A DNA stretch of 42,347 nt from Lachnoclostridium sp. UBA5725. GTDB lineage: Bacteria > Bacillota > Clostridia > Lachnospirales > Lachnospiraceae. Positions 35,724 through 42,347 of the stretch are shown in pieces (the stretch's first letter is position 1; every line of letters starts with the position of its first letter). The notes below the pieces were generated by a model that was not told the DNA's origin, did not search any database, and saw only the letters and a program-made list of their open reading frames with translations. The DNA is taken from the NCBI GenBank assembly GCA_002419585.1, contig DIGJ01000017.1:1-42347 (forward strand), given 5' to 3'. The position numbers and the translations under genes were made by a program.

Positions 35724-35763
35724 GAAATGATTTTAAATTATTAGAAATGATTTTAAATTATTA
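35724..35763. repeat. tandem duplication of a 20-bp AT-rich unit
   Basis: GAAATGATTTTAAATTATTA occurs twice end to end, and GAAA of a third copy follows. It lies between the dyad and the MFS gene's 3' end. Likely replication slippage; no function seen. Confidence 0.75.
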
Positions 35764-35777
35764 GAAAAGCCTTTATT

Positions 35778-36962
35778 CTACCTTTTCTTCCCTTTTTTTA
35801 TAAACAATATCATATATGTGATTAGTAAAATTCCCGATGCTTGAAATATCTTTGCTAGACCATATATATCACCTAAAAATCCTCCAATCGGAAAAATAAC
35901 AACCATTACCATAGAAAACAACATACTATTTACGGATATAATGGTGGCTCTTTGTTCACTGGGTATTAATTCATTTAGTGCATTCGATGATATTGGATAC
36001 AATAGTGAGTTTGCAAAATTCAGGATTAAAAAACATAAAATGGAACTGATGTTGTTTTCAAATCCAAATCCAAAAATTGATACTGCAATGATAAATGTCG
36101 CAATATATTTTGCTTTCTCTTTAAAAATACGATCAAACGTCTTTGCGCAAAGCGCAGAGATGGAGCATACAACTCCGGACGCTAGCATGAGTAACGCAAT
36201 AAATGTTTTGCTCATTCCTAAATTTGCAAAATGTTGCTGCCCATAAAAAAAGGTCAACGTATGAAAGGAAAAAACAACGGGATAATAAAGCAAAACCAAA
36301 CGAACCGCACGGTCATTCTTTAGTATACCATAACATACGATAGCGTGTTCTTTCACACCTAATATTTCTTCTTTTTCGTAACATTTTGGTTCTTCAAACA
36401 ACGTTCCTGCTAAAAAAGAAAGGATATCTTTTAACATCTGGAAGCTATAAGTAAGGGTATAAGATATATCAGAAAGTACACCCCCAAGAAAAGATGCTAC
36501 ACCTTGTGACACTTCCATTAAAAAGTTAAGTCGTCCATTCACCGTTATATAGTCTCCATCTTTTCCTGCTTCTTTCATACTATCATACACCAATGCTTCC
36601 TCTGAACCAGAATTTAAATTATAGCTGGCAGCACTTAAAATAAAGGATATAGCAAACAGGAAGAAATTATTTGAAGTTAGCAAAAGTATCGTTGATAATA
36701 TAGAAAATATTCGACCTAGTAAAAGCACTCTTTTTCTTCCCATCAAGTCTGCCATTGCCCCAGTAGGTACTTCAAACAAAAAACTTGTAATATGGAAGAT
36801 TCCTTCCAAAAGTCCAACCTGACCCAGACTCATTCCTTTAAATCCAAGATATAGTACCCACACCGAACTATTCAAATTAAAATTAGATAAGCCGCAAAAC
36901 AAATAATCTACATTTACATTTTTTATATTAAATTTTTCTATTTTTTTAAATTTTTCTCTCAT
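35778..36962 (-). CDS. MFS transporter, drug-efflux type
   Basis: 394 residues from the second of two ATGs (GGAG lies 5 nt from it but 2 nt from the first). About 12 membrane segments, with the MFS signature between segments 2 and 3 as VPTGAMADLMGRKRVLLLGR. It resembles the multidrug/macrolide-type facilitator branch; the substrate is unknown. It is preceded by a 464-nt stretch with a 34-codon leader frame, a terminator and a module homologous to the rsgA leader. This arrangement suggests induction through ribosome-mediated attenuation, as known for several Firmicute antibiotic-resistance genes. Confidence 0.88.
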   Translation of the reverse strand: MREKFKKIEKFNIKNVNVDYLFCGLSNFNLNSSVWVLYLGFKGMSLGQVGLLEGIFHITSFLFEVPTGAMADLMGRKRVLLLGRIFSILSTILLLTSNNFFLFAISFILSAASYNLNSGSEEALVYDSMKEAGKDGDYITVNGRLNFLMEVSQGVASFLGGVLSDISYTLTYSFQMLKDILSFLAGTLFEEPKCYEKEEILGVKEHAIVCYGILKNDRAVRLVLLYYPVVFSFHTLTFFYGQQHFANLGMSKTFIALLMLASGVVCSISALCAKTFDRIFKEKAKYIATFIIAVSIFGFGFENNISSILCFLILNFANSLLYPISSNALNELIPSEQRATIISVNSMLFSMVMVVIFPIGGFLGDIYGLAKIFQASGILLITYMILFIKKGKKR

Positions 36963-37133
36963 CATTACTCCGATTCGTGCACATTTTGCACGTCTAAATC
37001 AGGGAGTGTGAATTCATTTCTACACGCTTTGGATATGTCGCTTTTCGTCTTCATAACGCTAAAAGTGTGAGCTTTTTTCGCACTTATGCCCTATTATTGT
37101 CATGTTCTAGATATAATAGATTTAAAATTGGGC

Positions 37134-37171
37134 ATAAAAATACCTGCCAAAAATAGTATATTCTGGCAGGT
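37134..37171 (-). terminator. terminator in the MFS leader
   Basis: On the minus strand ACCTGCCA (37171-37164) pairs perfectly with TGGCAGGT (37149-37142) across a 14-nt loop and is followed by ATTTTTATGCCC. It lies between the leader frame and the transporter gene. The leader bases GGTTACTGCGC (37237-37227) can pair with GCGTAGCAACC (37179-37169), one mismatch and one G-U, overlapping the terminator's 5' arm. The region 37084-37137 also holds a TTATGCCC/GGGCATAA inverted repeat. Confidence 0.75.
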
Positions 37172-37216
37172 TGCTACGCTTATTCGTTCTAGAATCGTAA
37201 GAAACATACTTATTTT

Positions 37217-37321
37217 CTAAAAAAAGGCGCAGTAACCCAATTTTTCAGTAAATACATGCGTTTTTTCTGAAGAACTGCTTACTACAATATGAAATCCTTT
37301 TGATTTAGAATCTAGCAACAT
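37217..37321 (-). CDS. 34-residue leader peptide upstream of the MFS gene (putative)
   Basis: ATG at 37319-37321, TAG at 37217-37219. AAAGGATGG lies about 6 nt before the ATG, and a good promoter sits about 30-60 nt upstream. The peptide begins MLLDSKSKGF and ends EKLGYCAFF. No family is recognised. The last codons (Gly-Tyr-Cys-Ala) contain the sequence able to form the antiterminator, so a ribosome finishing the frame would mask it and favour termination, while a ribosome stalled early would leave it free. Function inferred from architecture. Confidence 0.55.
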   Translation of the reverse strand: MLLDSKSKGFHIVVSSSSEKTHVFTEKLGYCAFF

Positions 37322-37351
37322 CTCTTACCATCCTTTCTTATCGTTTTTTCT

Positions 37352-37380
37352 ATTTTATAATATAACGTTTGATAAAGCAA
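37352..37380 (-). promoter_or_regulatory. sigma-A promoter of the MFS leader
   Basis: On the minus strand TTGCTT (37375-37380) and TAAAAT (37352-37357) are separated by exactly 17 nt, with the leader-peptide ATG about 30 nt downstream. This places the leader frame and terminator at the start of the transcript rather than in MATE read-through RNA. Confidence 0.6.
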
Positions 37381-37429
37381 GCTTTTTTGATTCATCGCTT
37401 CCTATAAGTGCTTCCTATAATCGATTCAT

Positions 37430-38818
37430 TTAATCCTCTACTACAATATTATGAATCCATACACCCTTTTTCACTAATACAAAGCCTATGATACATTTAA
37501 TGATTTCGAGTAGCTGACAGCTTAGATAAATGAGAACGATATTCCAATCTGTAAAATGTGTTAAGCAAAATGCCAGTGGAATGCTTGCTACCCAAACGAA
37601 ACAACTGTCAAAAATGAATGTAATCACTGTTTTACCGCCTGAACGCAGTGTAAAGTAACACGCATGCATAAAAGCATAAATAGGCATACAAAGTGCAGAT
37701 ATTATGATAAAGTTTCTCGCCAACTCTTTGACTTCCTGCGTTGTATTATACAACTTTGGAAAAAATGGAGCTATCATTGCCATTATCGCGCCAACAAATA
37801 CACAGCTTATTACGGAAAAGAAAATCAACTTTCGATCCGTATCTTTTGCTTCTTCCATTTTACCAGCTCCTAAAAGCTGTCCCACAATAATTGAAATCGC
37901 ACTTCCAAAGGCAATAAATACAATGTTAAAAACATTTGAAATCGTTGAGGATATATTTATACTTGCTACGACAGATAAACCTCTTACAGAATAACACTGC
38001 GTCATAATTGCCATTCCACTCGCCCATAACGCCTCATTCACCATCAGCGGTGTTCCTCGAATAATAATATGCTTTACTAGGGTTGCTGGAATGCGAAATG
38101 TACGATACGCCCCTACGATAAATTGATTTTCAGCTTTATGCCGGTGTGTCCAAATTAACGTGATGCCTGCTTCTACATATCTTGATATTACCGTTGCAAT
38201 AGCGGCACCCTCCACTCCAAGAACCGGTGCTCCAAACTTTCCAAAGATCAAAATATAGTTAAATACTAAATTAATCAAAACGGCTGCAATTCCTGCTTTC
38301 ATCGGAAGCACAGTTTCACCGGTTTCACGAAGTGTACTTGCATAAACCTGAGTAGCCGCATATGGTAGTAGCCCAATTAACATAATCCACATGTAGTTCT
38401 TTCCATATTGTAGTGCCAAGCCAATGTCTCCCGAATCACTTCCTTTATGTAAATACAATTTTATCAAGCTAATTCCACTTATGGAAAATACACCAACTCC
38501 CAGTATTACAAAAAATGTACATAATAATACTTTAAAGCGAAAGGTATTTCGTAAGCCTTCAAAATTCTGATTACCAAAAAACTGCGTTCCAAAGATTCCC
38601 ACTCCGGATATTCCGCCAAAAATACAGAGGTTAAACACAAAAATCAATTGATTTACAATGGCTACACCCGTCATTTGTTCCGTTCCGATTTGACCTACCA
38701 TTATATTATCTAATAATCCTACAAAATTAGTAATACCGTTTTGTATCATAATCGGTATCGCAACCGAAAGTACCATGATATAAAATTTTTTATCCCCTAT
38801 CAATTTCTTCATTTTCAT
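37430..38818 (-). CDS. MATE-family efflux transporter
   Basis: 462 residues from the ATG at 38818 (GAAGGA 6 nt before it; the ATG at 38824 is also in frame but has no gap from the Shine-Dalgarno). About twelve membrane segments arranged as two similar halves (MIQNGITNFVGLLDNIMVGQIGTEQMTGVAIVNQL in the first; GTPLMVNEALWASGMAIMTQCYS in the second). MATE pumps export cationic drugs or metabolites in exchange for Na+ or H+. rsgA ends only about 8-14 nt upstream, so the pump is in the same operon and under the same leader. Confidence 0.93.
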   Translation of the reverse strand: MKMKKLIGDKKFYIMVLSVAIPIMIQNGITNFVGLLDNIMVGQIGTEQMTGVAIVNQLIFVFNLCIFGGISGVGIFGTQFFGNQNFEGLRNTFRFKVLLCTFFVILGVGVFSISGISLIKLYLHKGSDSGDIGLALQYGKNYMWIMLIGLLPYAATQVYASTLRETGETVLPMKAGIAAVLINLVFNYILIFGKFGAPVLGVEGAAIATVISRYVEAGITLIWTHRHKAENQFIVGAYRTFRIPATLVKHIIIRGTPLMVNEALWASGMAIMTQCYSVRGLSVVASINISSTISNVFNIVFIAFGSAISIIVGQLLGAGKMEEAKDTDRKLIFFSVISCVFVGAIMAMIAPFFPKLYNTTQEVKELARNFIIISALCMPIYAFMHACYFTLRSGGKTVITFIFDSCFVWVASIPLAFCLTHFTDWNIVLIYLSCQLLEIIKCIIGFVLVKKGVWIHNIVVED

Positions 38819-38831
38819 TTCCATTCCTTCT

Positions 38832-39761
38832 TTAATGTCTAGCGAATTTTCTTCCTTTTCGATTCGTTTCTTCTTTTTTTAGTTTACAATAGCTTTTATA
38901 GCGTTTATCTTCCAACATTCCACTTTTTAACGCCAATAAAACTTTACATCCTGGTTCCTTTGTATGGCTACAATTACCAAATTTGCAGTTGCTAGAAAGT
39001 TCTATAATATCCAAAAAGGTATCGTCAACACTGCTATCATCTAAAGCTAGTTCTCTCATGCCAGGGGTATCAATGATATAGGCTCCTTCAGGAAGTTTTA
39101 ATAATTGACGATACGTTGTCGTATGTCTTCCCTTCGCATCCTCTTTGCGTATATCGGAAGTCGCGAGTACTTCTTCTCCCATCAGTTGATTGATCAAAGT
39201 GGACTTTCCTATACCTGAGGATCCTGTAAATACTGCTGTTATATTTTCCTTCAGTAATTCCTTTAATTGCTTTATTCCCGTTTTATCAAAAGATGAGCTT
39301 TCAATTATTGTAATACCTTGCATACACGATTGAATTCTTGCTTTAAAATGTTCCAAATTGTTACACAAGTCTGATTTTGTTAAAACCACAATTGGTTCAA
39401 TTTTTTCACCAATTGCCATTGCAAAATATCGTTCCAAGCGCCTTTCATTAAAATCCTGATTGCAGGAGGTGCAGATGAAACTATAATCAATATTTGCAGC
39501 AATAATCTGACTTTCGCCACGTGTACCTGCCTCCGTACGTTTTAGCACGTTTCGACGCTGTTTTAATTCTTTTATGATTGCCGTTCCCAATTCATGATTT
39601 ACCTGTTCCAGATAAACATAATCTCCTACTGCCGGATACTCTGTATTATTCTTTGCTCTATAGCGAAAACTGCCTGATATTTTTGCTTCTAACATGATAC
39701 CTTCATAGTCTACTTCATAGATTGTATGGTGCTGACTTGTAATTCTTCCTATATGATTCAT
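38832..39761 (-). CDS. rsgA: ribosome small subunit-dependent GTPase RsgA
   Basis: 309 residues from the ATG at 39761 (AGGAGC 4 nt upstream); the frame to 39848 runs through the leader terminator and is rejected. RsgA checks late 30S maturation. It has an N-terminal OB fold, then a circularly permuted GTPase: G4 motif TKSD, G1 GSSGIGKSTL, G3 DTPGMREL. The C-terminal zinc ligands lie in NCKFGNCSHTKEPGC. It is unusually placed: a translated-looking leader and terminator lie upstream and a MATE pump follows. That suggests induction when ribosomes are inhibited (inference). Confidence 0.94.
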   Translation of the reverse strand: MNHIGRITSQHHTIYEVDYEGIMLEAKISGSFRYRAKNNTEYPAVGDYVYLEQVNHELGTAIIKELKQRRNVLKRTEAGTRGESQIIAANIDYSFICTSCNQDFNERRLERYFAMAIGEKIEPIVVLTKSDLCNNLEHFKARIQSCMQGITIIESSSFDKTGIKQLKELLKENITAVFTGSSGIGKSTLINQLMGEEVLATSDIRKEDAKGRHTTTYRQLLKLPEGAYIIDTPGMRELALDDSSVDDTFLDIIELSSNCKFGNCSHTKEPGCKVLLALKSGMLEDKRYKSYCKLKKEETNRKGRKFARH

Positions 39762-39802
39762 AATTGCTCCTATTCTGCGCACTTTGCGACTTAAATTAGG
39801 GC

Positions 39803-39835
39803 ATAAAAATACCCAGGTTATGATTTCTCCCGGGT
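39803..39835 (-). terminator. terminator in the rsgA-MATE leader
   Basis: On the minus strand ACCCGGG (39835-39829) pairs with CCTGGGT (39817-39811), 7 bp with one G-U, an 11-nt loop, then ATTTTTAT. It begins 12 nt after the leader-peptide stop codon. The leader bases CTCCCGG (39881-39875) are the exact complement of CCGGGAG (39833-39827), which overlaps the terminator's 5' arm, so an antiterminator can compete. Confidence 0.75.
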
Positions 39836-39847
39836 AATCACAAATCA

Positions 39848-39916
39848 TTATTTACATAAACCGATAAGACCATGCCGGGAGTCATGTTCCTTTTTTGTCA
39901 TTCTAATATTTTTCAT
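39848..39916 (-). CDS. 22-residue leader peptide upstream of rsgA-MATE (putative)
   Basis: ATG at 39914-39916, TAA at 39848-39850, preceded by AAAGGAG about 10 nt upstream. It begins MKNIRMTKKEHD and ends GLIGLCK, rich in basic residues. Codons 12-14 (Asp-Ser-Arg) contain the CTCCCGG that can block the terminator. The arrangement matches known attenuator peptides of antibiotic-response genes in Firmicutes, for example the bmrB leader of Bacillus bmrCD. No database comparison was possible. Confidence 0.6.
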   Translation of the reverse strand: MKNIRMTKKEHDSRHGLIGLCK

Positions 39917-40108
39917 ATAAAACACGCTCCTTTCAAATTAATCTAGATTTACTTTACCATATAGAATTGTATATGTCTATATAAACTCGGTAATAAATTG
40001 TATAATATATCATATTTTCTTGAGTATAACATCAAACCATCAAAATTTCCTTTATAATCTTAAAAGCAAAATAGAAAAATTTAGTATTCTTACTTATGAT
40101 TGAACGAA

Positions 40109-40990
40109 TTATTTAAGAAAATCAAACATATTCATTTGCTCGTGACTATGTTTAGCTTCAAATCGATGCATATAATCAAATAGTTTATTTGTATTACTCT
40201 CAATTCCATTTTTTCTACATTCATTCCTGAGTAACGTCATGAGTTCATCATTATTGGGACTTTCAATTTGATATTGATTTCCAAACTTTTGAATATATTT
40301 ATCTTTTAAGCCCGGGAAGTGTTTGTCGAGCATCTCGTAAAAATATTGTCTGTCTCCATCTCGTAGCGTAACTCCCATACCAAAGGTTAAGATTCCATAA
40401 ACTTTTGCTTTTATACAATAATCTAAAATCCCTTGAATATTTTCTTTCGAATCATTGATAAATGGAAGAATCGGAGTCAGCCAGACTATTGTTTCAAATC
40501 CTTCGTCCCTAAGGATATTTAATACCTCTGCCCTTCTTTGTGTGGTACAAACATTTGGCTCGATTTTCTTACATAACGCTTCATCATATGTTGTCATGGT
40601 CATTTGTATTATACACTTACTTTTTCTGTTTATTTTTTTCAATAAATCCAAGTCTCTAAGGATTAAATCCGACTTAGTAAGTATTGATAATCCAAACTCA
40701 TAATATTCGATCAGTTCTAAGCATTTTCTTGTCAGGCACAACTCTTTTTCTGCATGCAAATAAGGATCACACATTGATCCCGTACCAATCATACATTTTT
40801 TTCGTTTACTCTTTAATGCATTTTCTAGTAATTCGGTTGCATTTACTTTTACTTCAATATCTTCAAAATCATGCAAGATTTGATAGCAGGTGCTTCTTGA
40901 ATCACAGTATATGCAACCGTGAGTACAACCTCGATACAAATTCATTCCATTTTTAGGTGATAGAATGGATTTTACTTCTACTTCATGCAT
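40109..40990 (-). CDS. SPL-type radical SAM protein
   Basis: 293 residues. An iron-sulfur/SAM motif CTHGCIYC (CxxxCxxC) opens the barrel after KNGMNLYRG, as in the spore photoproduct lyase-related radical SAM group. Other conserved pieces are TGSMCDPYLHAEKELCLTRKCLELI and TKSDLILRD. Many members of this group are not DNA repair enzymes, and the photolyase C-terminal domain is not evident, so the reaction is unknown. GGGAG precedes the ATG and a TATAAT box lies upstream, so it can be transcribed separately from the DUF3795 gene 66 nt away. Confidence 0.85.
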   Translation of the reverse strand: MHEVEVKSILSPKNGMNLYRGCTHGCIYCDSRSTCYQILHDFEDIEVKVNATELLENALKSKRKKCMIGTGSMCDPYLHAEKELCLTRKCLELIEYYEFGLSILTKSDLILRDLDLLKKINRKSKCIIQMTMTTYDEALCKKIEPNVCTTQRRAEVLNILRDEGFETIVWLTPILPFINDSKENIQGILDYCIKAKVYGILTFGMGVTLRDGDRQYFYEMLDKHFPGLKDKYIQKFGNQYQIESPNNDELMTLLRNECRKNGIESNTNKLFDYMHRFEAKHSHEQMNMFDFLK

Positions 40991-41056
40991 CGCTTCTCTC
41001 CCGTTGATTATTACGCTTAGTTTTATTATAATTTTTTGATTTCAATTAATTATTTC

Positions 41057-41434
41057 TTATTTTTTAAGATTTTCAGCTTTCTCAAAAAATGCTTTTAAAA
41101 GTATTTGATATTCTTCATCTGTACAAATTTCCATACACCTAATCCGATATTGTTTCGAACGATCCAACATACTTATGATCTTGTCACAAGGATATTCCTT
41201 ACATTGATTACACTTTTCTACCTTGTTGTTTTTTATACAATCTACTAGTTTGTATGTACACTGCTTATGGGAGGAGCACCCCCCGCATGCGATTTCCTCA
41301 TTTGATACGATATGGTCACGCCAGCCAACTTTATACCACAGCTTCGCCGTATCTTCTAATTCCTTTTCACTTTTGGCAAGATATCGCGGACAATACAAAC
41401 AATTATCTCCACACAAAGTAATGATTTCTTCCAT
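41057..41434 (-). CDS. DUF3795 cysteine-rich protein
   Basis: 125 residues with the DUF3795 pattern: LCGDNCLYCPRYLAKSEKE near the start, CGGCSSHKQC and CNQCKEYPCDKI. The cysteine clusters suggest zinc or iron-sulfur binding. The function is unknown. GGAG lies about 11 nt before the ATG. It follows the RibD-C-like gene by 19 nt, likely in one transcript. Confidence 0.85.
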   Translation of the reverse strand: MEEIITLCGDNCLYCPRYLAKSEKELEDTAKLWYKVGWRDHIVSNEEIACGGCSSHKQCTYKLVDCIKNNKVEKCNQCKEYPCDKIISMLDRSKQYRIRCMEICTDEEYQILLKAFFEKAENLKK

Positions 41435-41453
41435 ATAGAACTCATCTCCTATT

Positions 41454-42149
41454 TCATTTTAAAACTTTATATTTTAAACGAAGGTAAGAGTCTTCTAATG
41501 TCTCACATTCAAGTAGCTTCATCGCTTTTAGTTGATTTAACTCTTCCCGTTTCATTAGTGTTTTTCCATCAATTAACGTATTAGTATTACTACCACCAAC
41601 TAAAATTGGTGCAATTACAATATTAACATAATCAATCAAATCAGCTCTAAGAAATTCTCCATTTAATGTACCACCCGATTGTATCGTTATCCTTTCTATT
41701 CCATACAGTTCTTTCAAGTCTACCAACATGTTATTTAAATCAATACCCTTTTCATAACACAAAATATAGATATTATCATATTGATTCTTCAATTGATATG
41801 CAGGATGATTCACGTTATCCGTAATAATGAACAGAGTCTTTCCCCCTTTTGCTAAGTATTCTACTCCACTCTCTTTAAGATGCGGCTTCCGATCAATTAT
41901 TACAAAACTAACACCAATTTTTTCTTTCTCATGCTTCCTATCATTTACACCAATCTTTTCCATTACCCGCCCAGAATTAAGCGAGAACAGATCTGTTGTT
42001 GCTTCAATTTCATAATACTGATGTAGCCCTTCTCTAACACCTGCAACATGTTGCCAATCTCTATCCACATCTAGTTCATCGCTATTTCCACTATTAATCT
42101 TTCCATCCAGCGACATCAGCATAAAAAGCGTTGTAATTGGTCGATTCAA
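41454..42149 (-). CDS. RibD C-terminal (dihydrofolate reductase-like) domain protein
   Basis: 231 residues from a TTG start; AGGGGGG lies 9 nt upstream. The fold follows the RibD-C pattern: opening TLFMLMSLDGKI, a middle TLFIITD strand and IQSGGTLNGEFLRADLIDYVNIVIAPILVGG. RibD-C enzymes reduce pyrimidine or pterin-type substrates with NADPH. The deaminase half of RibD is missing and no other riboflavin gene is nearby, so this is a stand-alone reductase of unknown substrate. First gene after a good promoter, followed by DUF3795. Confidence 0.88.
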   Translation of the reverse strand: MNRPITTLFMLMSLDGKINSGNSDELDVDRDWQHVAGVREGLHQYYEIEATTDLFSLNSGRVMEKIGVNDRKHEKEKIGVSFVIIDRKPHLKESGVEYLAKGGKTLFIITDNVNHPAYQLKNQYDNIYILCYEKGIDLNNMLVDLKELYGIERITIQSGGTLNGEFLRADLIDYVNIVIAPILVGGSNTNTLIDGKTLMKREELNQLKAMKLLECETLEDSYLRLKYKVLK

Positions 42150-42203
42150 CTTACTTATCCCCCCTCTATTTTACTCGAAAATATGTTCGATTTCATTACC
42201 GTA

Positions 42204-42231
42204 ATTATATCAAACCCTAAATATTTTGCAA
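42204..42231 (-). promoter_or_regulatory. sigma-A promoter of the RibD-C/DUF3795 operon
   Basis: On the minus strand TTGCAA (42226-42231) and TATAAT (42204-42209) are separated by 16 nt. The TTG start of the reductase lies about 55 nt downstream. Confidence 0.7.
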
Positions 42232-42311
42232 TACTTTTCCTAAAAAAAAGGTTCTAAACTTTAGATTGGGGGAAGATGAAAATAGAATAGGCATAGGTTA
42301 ACATTTTTTTG

Positions 42312-42347
42312 TATAATAAGTTCACCACAAACAAAAAATACGAAAGG
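42312..42347 (+). promoter_or_regulatory. possible start region of a plus-strand gene beyond the window
   Basis: TATAAT at 42312-42317 and GAAAGG, a Shine-Dalgarno-like string, at the very end (42342-42347) point to a divergent gene starting just past the edge. No good -35 is seen. A small palindrome TCTAAA-C-TTTAGA lies at 42253-42265. Confidence 0.3.

Noticed and set aside
37360..37392. Terminator of the MATE gene formed by AAAGC/GCTTT on the plus strand
   Set aside because: Only a 5-bp stem with a minimal loop, and its T-run is on the wrong strand for the MATE transcript.
39762..39848. N-terminal extension of rsgA
   Set aside because: The frame is open but passes through the leader terminator; the ATG at 39761 has a proper AGGAG and gives the normal RsgA N-terminus.

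Overview
The window is a low-GC chromosomal segment from a Firmicute. Gene order and protein character (whiA next to an HPr/Crh-like gene, hprK, a single-chain DnaE, an AraC-controlled CUT1 sugar importer with LacZ, PRK06851-type ATPase, RsgA, MATE) fit Clostridia, most likely Lachnospiraceae of the Lachnoclostridium type. The species is inferred from general knowledge, not from any search. No tRNA, rRNA, CRISPR array, insertion sequence or prophage was seen.

Left part (1-3.7 kb): the tail of a possible coding frame with a perfect hairpin, a secreted DUF4163/DUF3298-type protein on the plus strand, a large inverted-repeat element, an ABC exporter half-transporter and a YaiI/YqxD protein. Core block (3.7-16.8 kb, all minus strand, reading pyrG to pfkA): pyrG, uvrC, hprK, glk, murB, rapZ, whiA, a Crh-like HPr paralogue (Glu15 in place of His15, Ser46 kept), dnaE and pfkA. 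It joins glycolysis, carbon-signalling proteins, wall precursor synthesis, repair and replication. ftsH diverges from pyrG.

Carbohydrate locus (19-26.4 kb, minus strand): an AraC regulator, a lipoprotein sugar-binding protein, two permeases and LacZ. Four CATTTTC repeats spaced 21, 22 and 21 bp lie between the regulator and the transport operon and are a likely operator array. Envelope locus (26.4-32.9 kb, minus strand): a secreted Ig-like-repeat protein, a GT2 glycosyltransferase, an unrecognised protein with a motility-accessory-factor-like segment, a divergent signal peptidase II and an M18 aminopeptidase.

Right part (33-42.3 kb): a PRK06851-type ATPase with an unusual P-loop, a second copy of the inverted-repeat element, an isopropylmalate/homocitrate/Re-citrate synthase family enzyme, an MFS transporter, rsgA plus a MATE transporter, an SPL-type radical SAM protein, a DUF3795 protein and a RibD-C reductase.

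Three observations stand out. (1) Two neighbouring transporter operons (MFS; rsgA-MATE) each have a short upstream reading frame with a good Shine-Dalgarno site, then an intrinsic terminator, and leader-coding bases that could pair with the terminator's 5' arm. The two leaders share a homologous downstream module, so they look like duplicated ribosome-mediated attenuators. (2) Two copies of an approximately 100-nt element with 40-bp arms sit at convergent gene ends in opposite orientation; seven stem positions differ between the copies and all are compensated. (3) The AraC operator array with two-helical-turn phasing.
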